From positions 1 to 8,447 of the forward strand of contig JBBQXY010000208.1 in assembly GCA_038209195.1 (NCBI GenBank): a DNA stretch of 8,447 bases, given 5' to 3'. This document shows, in pieces, positions 1-6,136 of this stretch. The stretch comes from JBBQXY01 sp038209195. GTDB lineage: Bacteria; Chloroflexota; Ktedonobacteria; Ktedonobacterales; Ktedonobacteraceae. Position 1 is the first letter of the stretch. Every line of letters starts with the position of its first letter. The translations under genes and the position numbers were made by a program. The notes beneath the pieces were generated by a model. It saw only the letters and a list, made by a program, of their open reading frames with translations. It did no database searches and was not told the DNA's origin.

Positions 1-2
1 AC

Positions 3-617
3 TATCAAGACCATATTGCTGAAATGGGAGTTAGCAAACGCCCCAGGTATCCCTATAGCTTCCTCAAGCCAGCGACCACAACGCTCATTGGGTCCGGCAC
101 TGCTCTTCAACTCCCAGAAGAGGCAAAAAAGGTCGATTGGGAAGCGGAGTTAGCGGTCGTCATTGGTCAAAAAGCGCACCACGTGCGGGGAGAGGAAGCA
201 ATGGCATGTATTGCAGGTTATAGTCTTCTCAATGATGTATCCGCACGCGACTGGATCGCGGAGGCTCCCTCTCTAGGTATTGATTGGGTCATGCAAAAAG
301 CCTTCGATGGCTTTGCCCCAATGGGTCCCCTTATTACCCCCGCGACCTTTGTTGCCGACCCACAGCAACTCTCCATCACCCTTACCGTTAATGGACAGAT
401 CAAGCAAAGCTCGACGACCGCGAACATGGTCTTTTCGGTACGCGAAATTCTCGAACACTTGACCTCAATTATGACGTTAGAGCCAGGGGATGTGATTGCA
501 ACAGGGACTCCTGCTGGTGTTGGACACGGAAAGAAGCCACCAGAGTACTTGAAAGCAGGAGATATGATGATCGTAGAAATCGAGAGCCTTGGTCAGCTCG
601 AAACGCCAATAATGTAA
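3..617 (+). CDS. Fumarylacetoacetate hydrolase (FAH) family protein, 5'-partial
   Basis: The frame is open from the window edge. The codons before the ATG at 24 read YQDHIAE, the conserved N-terminal motif of this family, so the ATG is internal and the true start lies upstream. About 204 of a usual ~280 residues are visible. Numbered from that internal Met, the acidic metal ligands are E40 and E42 in DWEAELAVVIG and D71 in NDVSARDW. K92 and the GTPAGVG loop near the C-terminus also fit. Known members bind Mg2+ or Mn2+ and hydrolyse or decarboxylate acylpyruvate-type or 2-oxo-alkenoate substrates in aromatic and amino-acid breakdown, in the cytosol. The exact substrate cannot be read from the sequence. 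A cupin gene follows 66 nt downstream on the same strand, so both may belong to one catabolic operon (inference). It ends in TAA. Confidence 0.93.
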   Translation, partial: YQDHIAEMGVSKRPRYPYSFLKPATTTLIGSGTALQLPEEAKKVDWEAELAVVIGQKAHHVRGEEAMACIAGYSLLNDVSARDWIAEAPSLGIDWVMQKAFDGFAPMGPLITPATFVADPQQLSITLTVNGQIKQSSTTANMVFSVREILEHLTSIMTLEPGDVIATGTPAGVGHGKKPPEYLKAGDMMIVEIESLGQLETPIM

Positions 618-683
618 GGATAGCCTGTTTCTCATCTCTGATTTCTATCAGTTATTCTTTATTATGAGAAGGGAGAGCATACT

Positions 684-1076
684 ATGAGTGATGGACGTGT
701 TATTCCATCTGGTCAAGGCAAAACCTTCACGGCAGGTGGGGCAGAAATTACATTCAAGATAACTGCTGAGCAATCGGCAACCACCTCTAGTTTTGAGATA
801 GTTGTCCATCCAGGATACGATGTGGGTGCTCATGTGCATGGGCATCAGGAGGAATTGTTCTATATCCTTGAGGGTGAGCTTGATCTCTTTGCCTTTGAAC
901 CTCTTGTGAGGACCGAGGGAGACTGGTGGACCTGGCAATCACGCACTGGTGCTCGAGTGTTTCGTGGAGGCCCAGGAAGCATGATGTTTGTGCCACCCGG
1001 TTGCCCTCACGCATTCGCGAATTTCGGAAACACATCTGCTCGGATGCTCTTCCAGGCTACCCCAGTCGGTCACTAG
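684..1076 (+). CDS. Cupin-domain protein, cut short by in-frame TAG
   Basis: A 130-aa product with both cupin motifs. Motif 1 is GAHVHGHQEELFYILEGEL, with metal-ligand His residues in HVH and the following Glu. Motif 2 is GSMMFVPPGCPHAFANFGN, matching G-x5-P-x-G-x2-H-x3-N, with the third His. This predicts a small beta-barrel metalloprotein, possibly dioxygenase- or isomerase-like; the substrate is unknown. A ribosome binding site (AAGGGAG, about 9 nt before the ATG) supports the start. The frame stops at TAG 1074-1076, but the same frame runs on to 1208 with a tail typical of the family (next entry), so the gene is interrupted. The barrel itself is complete, so the short protein might still fold. 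It lies 66 nt after the FAH-family gene, with which it may be co-transcribed. Confidence 0.85.
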   Translation: MSDGRVIPSGQGKTFTAGGAEITFKITAEQSATTSSFEIVVHPGYDVGAHVHGHQEELFYILEGELDLFAFEPLVRTEGDWWTWQSRTGARVFRGGPGSMMFVPPGCPHAFANFGNTSARMLFQATPVGH

Positions 1077-1208
1077 AAGTACTTCGAGGAACTCCTCGCT
1101 ATTTTGAAGAGTGGTGGACCACCGAACCCCGAAGTCATTGCCGCCTTGAGAAAACGCTACGATATCGAGCAACTTACGCCGCTCGTTCCAGGGAAAAGGT
1201 CCTCATAG
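1077..1208 (+). pseudogene. Detached C-terminal tail of the cupin gene
   Basis: Directly after TAG 1074-1076, and in the same frame, 43 codons read as a plausible helical tail beginning KYFEELLAILKSGGPPNPE and continuing IAALRKRYDIEQLTPLVPG, ending at TAG 1206-1208. I recall tails of this kind (YFxEL, SGGPPxPE, RYDxEQLTPL) ending cupin proteins of this type. The piece has no start codon or ribosome binding site of its own. A single substitution, for example GAG to TAG, would explain the break, because no frame change is needed. A sequencing error, a real nonsense mutation or stop-codon readthrough are all possible. Confidence 0.75.
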
Positions 1209-1342
1209 TTAACCTCACATAAGGGTGTCATCTGTCAAATTTTGTGGTATTGTTCTATAGGCCTGTAAGTGTATTTTTGACGAAAGGATACTATGTGCCG
1301 TATAAGTAGAGAAGGCGAGACGCGAGAAAGGGAGACCTCTCT
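1209..1342. other. Intergenic region between convergent cupin and regulator genes
   Basis: I see no gene in these 134 bases. They lie between the 3' ends of two convergent genes. I found no convincing hairpin plus T-tract terminator for either. The stretch holds one copy of the recombinase-type motif (1291-1309). On the + strand, TTGACG at 1277-1282 and TATAAG at 1301-1306 are 18 bp apart and resemble a promoter pair, but no + strand gene follows them. Confidence 0.5.
1291..1309 (+). repeat. 19-bp inverted repeat, distant copy of recombinase motif
   Basis: CTATGTGCCGTATAAGTAG here is the exact reverse complement of 5221-5239, and the two copies bracket 3.9 kb containing the two-component and membrane-protein genes. 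Its centre, GTGCCGTATAAG (1295-1306), also matches the left arm of the palindrome at 5097-5126. No second arm lies beside this copy, so on its own it is a single binding half-site rather than a full crossover core. Confidence 0.8.
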
Positions 1343-1987
1343 CTATGTTAGGCCAGCATCGCGGGCACGGATAATAGCCTCCGCACGGCTGGCCACCTGG
1401 AGTTTACTGAAAACGGTGGAGACGTGATTGCGGACTGTTTTGGGACTGAGCACGAGTTTTTCTGCAATCGCTGCATTGGCGTAGCCTTGAGCAATCAGGG
1501 TAAGTACCTCACGTTCCCGGTCCGTCAGTTCGGGAAAGACCGGAGAGACCGTCTTCTCCAGCGTCGAAAAGTAATGGATCAACCGCCGGGCAATCGATGG
1601 GCTGAAAATGGCCTCACCACTGCTGACCGCGTTGATCGCCCGCAGCACCTCCACCTGGTCGACCCCCTTGAGCAGGTAGCCGCGCGCTCCCGCACGCATG
1701 GCGGCAAAGATCGAATCGTCGTCTTCATACATGGTGAGGACGAGCACACCGATGGATGGGTTCATGTGCAAGATGCGGCGCGTGGCCTCGATCCCATTCA
1801 CGCCCGGCATATTGATATCCATTAGGATCACTTCCGGCTGCAGATGTTCTGTAAGGGCAATGGCCTCTTCCCCTTCGGTTGCTTCGCCGGCCACCTCGAT
1901 CCCGGTCACCGATTCCAGCAATCCACGCAGGCCCTTGCGAAACATCGGGTGGTCATCGGCAATCAGCACACGGATGTGCTCTTCCAT
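1343..1987 (-). CDS. NarL/FixJ-family response regulator
   Basis: A 214-aa cytosolic DNA-binding regulator. The receiver domain spans about residues 4-120: acidic pair D11/D12, phospho-acceptor D57 in LMDINMPG, T85 and K107, all expected positions. A linker leads to a LuxR-type helix-turn-helix at about 152-214 (LTDREREVLTLIAQG, then SPKTVRNHVSTVFSKL). The start is set by AAGGAG at 1995-2000, 7 nt before the ATG. A longer frame opens at 2035 but would have no such site. That ribosome binding site is made of the last Lys-Glu codons of the upstream kinase, whose stop lies 4 nt before this ATG, so the two are translationally coupled. The kinase next door is the obvious phosphodonor (inference). 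Target genes are unknown; the adjacent membrane-protein gene is a candidate. It ends in TAG. Confidence 0.95.
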   Translation of the reverse strand: MEEHIRVLIADDHPMFRKGLRGLLESVTGIEVAGEATEGEEAIALTEHLQPEVILMDINMPGVNGIEATRRILHMNPSIGVLVLTMYEDDDSIFAAMRAGARGYLLKGVDQVEVLRAINAVSSGEAIFSPSIARRLIHYFSTLEKTVSPVFPELTDREREVLTLIAQGYANAAIAEKLVLSPKTVRNHVSTVFSKLQVASRAEAIIRARDAGLT

Positions 1988-1991
1988 GTTA

Positions 1992-3731
1992 TTACTCCTT
2001 CGGTAGTGGTAATTGGATGAAGACGCGAGTCCCACCAGCCTCGACCGGTTCTATGGCGCACGTCCCTCCCAATTCGGCTACCCGTTCGCGCATCGAGGTC
2101 AGGCCGACACCCACCCGGTATCCCACAGGAAAACCCTGTCCATCGTCGCTGACTTCAAGGCAGATATCGTTGTCCACGTCCAAAGTCAGCACACAATGTT
2201 GCGCGTTGGCGTGGCGCAGCGCGTTGGTCAGCGCTTCCTGGGCGATGCGATAGATCGCGACCTCGACTGCGGCAGGAAGTTGTGGGATGCGCTCTGGTGC
2301 GTTGAGTGTGATGGAGAGGCCGGGTTTTCGGTAGCGGGTCACCTGCTCGCGGAGGGCTGAGACAAGACCGAGTTCATCAAGTGTTGGCGGGCGCAACTCA
2401 TAGACCAGGCGACGAATGTCGGTGATGGCGCTCTGCACCTGGGTCTTGAGATCAACAAGCAGCGCATCAGCGGCAGATGGATCGCTTTTGTACAGGTTAC
2501 GGGCGGTGTCGAGTTGAAGGGTCAGGCTTCCGAGGGCCGGGCCCAGGCCATCGTGTAGGTCGCGACGCAGGCGGCGGCGTTCCTCTTCCCGCGCGGTGAC
2601 GAGTTGGGTGCGCGAGTGCTGGAGTTCAACTGCCACCCGCTGCAAGTCGGCAGTGAGCCGCACGGCGTACGTGGCCACACCTGCCTGCCTCGCTAGATCG
2701 TTGAGTAAGGCGCGATCAGCAGAGGTAAAGGTTTCACCAGGCCCGCGTGAAGCAAGCAGCAATTCGCCAATCTGTTCGGTCTGATAGATGAGTGGCAGAC
2801 GGGTGAGGTTTTCCTGCGGTGATCCATAGGAGGCTGCAATTGTAAAATCGCTTTTCTGCTTCAAAGCAATGGCTACATAGGGCAATTTGAGAGCCTGAGC
2901 GACTATCTCCACAATCGTGGATAACACCGCCTCAGGCATCAGGGCGGCTTCCAGACGCTGCCCTAAGTGGGAGATCACTTGATAGGGCGTATCACGCTTG
3001 CCAAACATCAAGCGATTGACGGCAAGCTGGAGACGTTCACGTAGCGGTTGGAAGAGCACCGCGACCAAGCCGGTCGCCAGCAGCGAGATGAGCAGATTGC
3101 TGCTGGTTTGCAGCAGCGCACCGAGCGAGACGACGACGAACACATAAATACCAACGATGCTGGCAGTCAGTGTGCCATACACGAGCGTGCGATTAATGAT
3201 GAGATCGATGTCCCAGAGCCGGTAGTGGAGTAGCGCGATAGCTATCGAGGGCGGAACAATCAGCAATATCAGAGTGTCTACCGCCTGGATGATGACGACA
3301 TAAGGAAAGTCAGGTTGACGGAGCACAGGAACGAAGAACGAAAGGAGAATAACGCCAATCTGTACCAGAAGCACAATCGCAAGGCTAAAGACGACCCACT
3401 TCGTCTGCTGGCGTTCGGGGTGCGAAGAGATGCGTAGGTAGCGATAGATCTGTCCACCGAAAATGCTTCCCGTTGTGAGGAAAAAGAAGAGACCTCCCAG
3501 CGGACGGCTGTGGAGGAGGTTGGGAATGAGAAACACGGACACGATGAGATAGATCACGATATAGGTGGGAAGAAGCCAGCGCAACCAGCGGGGAGCAAAT
3601 CGCCCATTGGGGAATAAGGCAAAGACGAGCCAGAGCACGCTCAGATTGAGGATGTTCATGCAGGTAGCCGAGAATTGCCAGATCGAGTGGCTAAATCGTA
3701 ACGAATCGAGATAGCCGTTTGGACCATTCAT
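1992..3731 (-). CDS. Sensor histidine kinase (GAF-HisKA_3-HATPase), C-terminal part of a split gene
   Basis: A 579-aa inner-membrane kinase. About seven hydrophobic segments fill residues 20-230. A GAF-like sensor domain covers roughly 250-360, followed by a coiled stretch. The HisKA_3 dimerisation domain has H393 in RRDLHDGLGP. The ATPase has N503 in EALTNALRHA, the DDGQGF box near 529-534 and GVGLTSMRER. All catalytic motifs are intact, so it should be able to autophosphorylate and pass phosphate to the regulator 4 nt downstream. The frame is open upstream only to TAG 3735-3737; beyond it the same frame continues as the next entry, so homologues probably read through. The ATG at 3729-3731 lies one codon after that TAG, behind a TAGGGG stretch, so coupled restart is possible. 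It ends in TAA. The signal sensed is unknown. Confidence 0.9.
   Translation of the reverse strand: MNGPNGYLDSLRFSHSIWQFSATCMNILNLSVLWLVFALFPNGRFAPRWLRWLLPTYIVIYLIVSVFLIPNLLHSRPLGGLFFFLTTGSIFGGQIYRYLRISSHPERQQTKWVVFSLAIVLLVQIGVILLSFFVPVLRQPDFPYVVIIQAVDTLILLIVPPSIAIALLHYRLWDIDLIINRTLVYGTLTASIVGIYVFVVVSLGALLQTSSNLLISLLATGLVAVLFQPLRERLQLAVNRLMFGKRDTPYQVISHLGQRLEAALMPEAVLSTIVEIVAQALKLPYVAIALKQKSDFTIAASYGSPQENLTRLPLIYQTEQIGELLLASRGPGETFTSADRALLNDLARQAGVATYAVRLTADLQRVAVELQHSRTQLVTAREEERRRLRRDLHDGLGPALGSLTLQLDTARNLYKSDPSAADALLVDLKTQVQSAITDIRRLVYELRPPTLDELGLVSALREQVTRYRKPGLSITLNAPERIPQLPAAVEVAIYRIAQEALTNALRHANAQHCVLTLDVDNDICLEVSDDGQGFPVGYRVGVGLTSMRERVAELGGTCAIEPVEAGGTRVFIQLPLPKE
1995..2000 (-). promoter_or_regulatory. 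Ribosome binding site of the response regulator
   Basis: AAGGAG on the - strand, 7 nt before the ATG at 1987. It overlaps the final Lys and Glu codons of the kinase gene. It decides the start at 1987 over the upstream in-frame ATG at 2035. Confidence 0.8.
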
Positions 3732-3734
3732 CCC

Positions 3735-4136
3735 CTAGATGACTGCCCAGAAGGCAAAAATCAGGACGATCCATTCGTTGGACTTCCGCCAGAACACAAA
3801 GAGGCCGATCCCCATCCACAGCAGGGCCGAGATGATCGTGAGTGCGACATTGAAGGCCGCGTAATCGCCAAGTGAAAAGCCCAGGTGCTGGAGAGCCGAC
3901 GCTGTCCCCAGGGTTGGCTGCCACGCGGGACATAAAGCAGCAGGCGTACAAACGATCTGGAGAAGTTTCACGTAGAGTGGCATATTGACGACGAAAAGTA
4001 CCAGTGAAAACGCGACGAGAACAAGCCATGTTAGGCGCGCGAGGACAAGCCACCTTCCTTGCAAATGCGTCACCGCAGGATGATGAGGTTGTCCAGGATG
4101 GATAGTAGGAAGAGTCTGTGTACGCTCCAGGTTCAT
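3735..4136 (-). CDS. N-terminal membrane part of the split sensor kinase
   Basis: 133 codons with three hydrophobic segments, at about residues 29-51, 92-116 and 120-133. The frame ends at TAG 3735-3737 in the middle of the third segment. One codon later the same frame resumes as the 579-aa kinase. Together they would make one kinase of about 713-714 residues. I therefore read this as the true 5' end of the kinase gene, interrupted by a nonsense codon, not as a separate small gene. AAGGAG at 4144-4149 lies 7 nt before this ATG and a promoter-like pair lies further upstream, which marks the operon start. If the stop is real, the piece may be made as a separate membrane polypeptide with the rest made by restart, or the kinase may be inactive. 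Confidence 0.8.
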   Translation of the reverse strand: MNLERTQTLPTIHPGQPHHPAVTHLQGRWLVLARLTWLVLVAFSLVLFVVNMPLYVKLLQIVCTPAALCPAWQPTLGTASALQHLGFSLGDYAAFNVALTIISALLWMGIGLFVFWRKSNEWIVLIFAFWAVI

Positions 4137-4143
4137 CTCGTTG

Positions 4144-4149
4144 CTCCTT
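4144..4149 (-). promoter_or_regulatory. Ribosome binding site of the kinase gene
   Basis: AAGGAG on the - strand, 7 nt before the ATG at 4136. It is much stronger than anything in front of the internal ATG at 3731, which supports 4136 as the original kinase start. Confidence 0.75.
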
Positions 4150-4182
4150 GTCTCAAACCCTGCTCATAGCTGTTGCTCTTCT

Positions 4183-4211
4183 ATTGTACGCAAAGATTGA
4201 ACGCGTGTATA
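4183..4211 (-). promoter_or_regulatory. Candidate promoter of the two-component operon
   Basis: On the - strand, TATACA (4206-4211; 4 of 6 matches to the -35 consensus) and TACAAT (4183-4188; 5 of 6 to the -10) are 17 bp apart. Transcription would start near 4176, giving a leader of about 40 nt before the kinase. The call rests on spacing and similarity alone. Confidence 0.4.
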
Positions 4212-4240
4212 GAGTGGGCGAAGAGGCACATTTTACGAGG

Positions 4241-4275
4241 ACCAGACGCCTGGGTTCTTTACCCAGGCGTCTGGT
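4241..4275 (-). terminator. Strong perfect hairpin after the membrane-protein gene
   Basis: ACCAGACGCCTGGGT (4241-4255) and its exact reverse complement (4261-4275) enclose a 5-nt loop. The 15-bp GC-rich stem starts about 10 nt after the stop codon of the membrane-protein gene and lies upstream of the kinase promoter. It probably ends transcription of that gene and shields the operon. No clean T-tract follows on either strand, so it could instead protect an mRNA 3' end or need a factor. Confidence 0.6.
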
Positions 4276-4285
4276 TAAACAGTAC

Positions 4286-4909
4286 TCAGGCGCGAACCCC
4301 AGTGAGAGGATGAGCGGCTTCTTCCAGGGTTGATTGCTTCGACACCATTCCCATAGCGAGCCAAATCAGGCCGACAGCGAAAATGATGAGTCCCGCATCT
4401 CCAATGGGCAGTCGCAAAAGGCTGCCGATCGCGTAGAAGAGGCCACCAATGATGAAGAGCAAACCTGCCCAGCGTGGGAGAATAGTGGACCTCATGACGG
4501 CAATCCCAAGCAGGATACCCCCGATCAACCCCAGCAGATCGCCGAAGGAATAAAAAATCAACAATCCCAGCGGTGGTCGCCCGCCCCCCAGGAGTCCGTG
4601 TGCTCCAAGGAAAGGAAAAATGAAGGCAAGGATGGCTTCCGAGGCCATGCCAATGAGGAACAGAAAAAGCGTGCAGATGAAGCCAATCAGCCCTACAATA
4701 CCAACTCGCCCGGCGAATCTCGCATATATGCTAGGCAACCCCAATACAATCAGCATACCGCCGATTAGACGGATCAGGGCACTGGCAGTGGAGAGGGTGC
4801 TGATCTGGCTATTGCCAGCGAAGAAGTTGAGGATTGTGCCAATGATGAGGAGCAGGCTCCCGATGAACAGGCTGATTCCGCTCAAGCGACTCAATGTTCG
4901 AGATGACAT
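4286..4909 (-). CDS. Six-helix integral membrane protein of unknown function
   Basis: I do not recognise a named family. The 207-aa product is very hydrophobic, with segments at about residues 9-31, 45-62, 68-97, 113-139, 145-164 and 170-190, and a short polar C-terminal tail. There is no catalytic motif and no cleavable signal peptide apart from the first helix. The start at 4909 is chosen because AAGGAGGT (4918-4925) lies 8 nt before it. The frame is open back to 5179, but that upstream part is polar, low-confidence and lacks a ribosome binding site. The gene shares its strand with the kinase-regulator pair yet is set off by a strong hairpin, so it probably has its own promoter. Its leader shows an RBS-masking fold and a CRP-like site. 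It may be an output gene of the neighbouring two-component system (inference only). It ends in TGA. Confidence 0.85.
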   Translation of the reverse strand: MSSRTLSRLSGISLFIGSLLLIIGTILNFFAGNSQISTLSTASALIRLIGGMLIVLGLPSIYARFAGRVGIVGLIGFICTLFLFLIGMASEAILAFIFPFLGAHGLLGGGRPPLGLLIFYSFGDLLGLIGGILLGIAVMRSTILPRWAGLLFIIGGLFYAIGSLLRLPIGDAGLIIFAVGLIWLAMGMVSKQSTLEEAAHPLTGVRA

Positions 4910-4917
4910 AGTGAATA

Positions 4918-4983
4918 ACCTCCTTGCAGGAATTCTCCCGCGTTTGATACAGCTTGTGAACACCACAAGTTCTGCTGCAAGGA
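4918..4983 (-). promoter_or_regulatory. Leader that can hide the membrane-protein RBS
   Basis: Read on the - strand, TCCTTGCAG (4975-4983) is the exact complement of CTGCAAGGA (4921-4929), and the latter contains most of the Shine-Dalgarno sequence AAGGAGGT (4918-4925). Nested between them is a second hairpin, CTTGTG/CACAAG (arms 4964-4969 and 4953-4958, 5-nt loop). If transcription begins upstream of 4983 the mRNA could fold to mask its own ribosome binding site. No known riboswitch class is recognised. Confidence 0.45.
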
Positions 4984-5008
4984 TACCTGAGGAGGTGTCC
5001 CGTTGAGA

Positions 5009-5024
5009 TGTGAACAGTGTCACG
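5009..5024. promoter_or_regulatory. CRP/FNR-like palindromic operator candidate
   Basis: TGTGA-N6-TCACG matches 9 of 10 defined positions of the CRP-type consensus TGTGA-N6-TCACA. The 8-mer TGTGAACA at its left end recurs at 4955-4962, 54 bp away. The site lies about 100 bp upstream of the membrane-protein start and about 75 bp from the recombinase core. It could serve the - strand gene. Chance occurrence is possible. Confidence 0.3.
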
Positions 5025-5096
5025 ATGCGTCTAGGACAATGTGTCCCGGCTCGTTCAGGACAAGAAGGCCCTCCATTTTCTCTCCGAACCCTTCTC

Positions 5097-5126
5097 GGTG
5101 CCGTATAAGGATTCATATACGGCACC
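5097..5126. other. Recombinase core site (IR1-IR2 type palindrome)
   Basis: GGTGCCGTATA (5097-5107) and its exact reverse complement TATACGGCACC (5116-5126) flank an 8-bp asymmetric spacer, AGGATTCA. Two ~11-bp inverted arms around a 6-8-bp spacer is the layout of tyrosine-recombinase crossover sites. It lies 126 bp before a tyrosine recombinase gene, as the internal resolution site does before tnpI in Tn4430. The asymmetric spacer would give the site a direction. Confidence 0.65.
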
Positions 5127-5220
5127 AACCGCTCTTTTCTACGCTGCCTCACGTGTGTCACTACGCTTCTGTAGCCCATTTGCCGTCCTGTGTTACCCTT
5201 GGGAAGAGATGACAGTTTCC

Positions 5221-5239
5221 CTACTTATACGGCACATAG
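5221..5239 (-). repeat. Accessory recombinase motif, inverted copy of 1291-1309
   Basis: CTACTTATACGGCACATAG is the exact reverse complement of 1291-1309 and shares CTTATACGGCAC (5224-5235) with the core arms. It ends 12 nt before the recombinase ATG, where bound protein could block transcription or translation start. This fits an accessory DR-like site and autoregulation, as known for Tn4430 TnpI. Confidence 0.6.
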
Positions 5240-5251
5240 AAAGGCGGTACG

Positions 5252-6133
5252 ATGACCACGACCTCTGAGGCGGTTGAACTGTTCCTTGCCAGCTTGCGTA
5301 CTCGTTCGGCTCCAGCCAATACGATCAAGTCGTACTCCCACGACTTGAGGCACTTTGTGCAGACGGTTCCGGCGGACCTGGCTTCCATTTCGGCATCTAC
5401 GATCCAAATCTTTCTCGATGGCGATGGGCATCATAGTCCCGCGACACGGGGGAGACGCTACTCGACCCTCTGTGCCCTGTACCGATGGTTGGTTCGTCAG
5501 GAACTCGCCCAGAACAATCCCATGGAACGCCTTGATCCGATTGTGCAGCCACGCAAAGAGCCGCGCCCTCTTAAACCAGACATCGTCGAGCAGATTCTCA
5601 AAGCTATTCCTGCCTCCAACCTGCGTGATCGCACCTTCTTCACCTTGCTCTATGAAACGGGGATACGAGTGGGTGAGGGACTTTCCATGCAATACAGCGA
5701 TGTCGATCTCTCCCAGGACGATGAGAAGATTCGCGTCTTTGGCAAAGGACAACGGGAGCGCACCGTGTTGCTTGCAGCCGCTCCAGAGAGTATTCGACTC
5801 CTGCGCCGTCATCTCAAGCAGAGCCGGATTACTGCCGGATCAGTCTTTCGCGGAGACCCTCGATATGGTGGGAGTCCGCTGCCCCTGGATTACAGCGTGA
5901 TTCGCAAAGCATGGAGTACGTATTGCGAAGCCGCAGGAGTCCAGGCCACGATTCACCAGCTCCGCCATAGCAGAGCAACCCTGTTGATCCAAGCAGGCGT
6001 TCCTGTGACCACGGTTCGCAAACAGTTAGGGCATCGCAACCTGCAAAGCACGCTTCGCTATGCAGAAGTAGATCAGGCAACCGTCAAACAGGACCTGCTG
6101 GAGTATCAACGACGCAAAGGGAGAAAACGCTAA
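5252..6133 (+). CDS. tnpI: Tyrosine recombinase, TnpI-like
   Basis: A 293-aa product, the usual size for XerC/XerD/TnpI proteins. The N-terminal SAM-like core-binding domain spans about residues 1-95 (TIKSYSHDLRHF). The catalytic domain follows from about 105. The catalytic set is complete: R139 in ETGIRVGEGLS, K165 in VFGKGQRER, H235 and R238 in HQLRHSRATLL, H261 in LGHRN and nucleophile Y270 in TLRYAEV. It should cut and rejoin DNA through a 3'-phosphotyrosine intermediate. A palindromic core and an accessory motif lie directly upstream, and a Tn3-type transposase begins 3 nt downstream. This order (IRS, tnpI, tnpA) is that of Tn4430-type transposons, where TnpI resolves cointegrates. The alternatives are XerC/D or a phage integrase, but the neighbours favour TnpI. 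It ends in TAA, and the gene appears intact. Confidence 0.9.
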   Translation: MTTTSEAVELFLASLRTRSAPANTIKSYSHDLRHFVQTVPADLASISASTIQIFLDGDGHHSPATRGRRYSTLCALYRWLVRQELAQNNPMERLDPIVQPRKEPRPLKPDIVEQILKAIPASNLRDRTFFTLLYETGIRVGEGLSMQYSDVDLSQDDEKIRVFGKGQRERTVLLAAAPESIRLLRRHLKQSRITAGSVFRGDPRYGGSPLPLDYSVIRKAWSTYCEAAGVQATIHQLRHSRATLLIQAGVPVTTVRKQLGHRNLQSTLRYAEVDQATVKQDLLEYQRRKGRKR

Positions 6134-6136
6134 CAG

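Larger units (their letters stand above)
4910..5251. other. Divergent intergenic region, membrane-protein gene to recombinase gene
   Basis: These 342 bases hold no gene I can support. From left to right they contain the membrane-protein ribosome binding site and foldable leader, the CRP-like site, the recombinase core palindrome (5097-5126), a short direct repeat CTACGCT (5139-5145 and 5161-5167, 22 bp apart), and the accessory motif (5221-5239). The left terminal repeat expected for a Tn3-family element was not found here. Confidence 0.6.

Noticed and set aside
24..617. ATG at 24 as the start of the FAH-family gene
   Set aside because: The codons before it (YQDHIAE) match the conserved N-terminus of the family, so the gene begins upstream of the window.
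638..651. CTGAT/ATCAG hairpin followed by a T-rich stretch between the FAH and cupin genes
   Set aside because: The 5-bp AT-rich stem is too weak for a terminator call and would split a likely operon.
1232..1281. GTCAAA/TTTGAC inverted repeat in the convergent intergenic region
   Set aside because: Six-base arms with a 36-base gap in AT-rich DNA are expected by chance.
1988..2035. Sixteen-codon extension of the response regulator
   Set aside because: The receiver domain starts at MEEHIRVLIADD and the AAGGAG site is placed for the ATG at 1987.
4910..5179. Ninety-codon N-terminal extension of the membrane protein
   Set aside because: It is polar, lacks a ribosome binding site and overlaps the recombinase core. 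A near-perfect site precedes the ATG at 4909.
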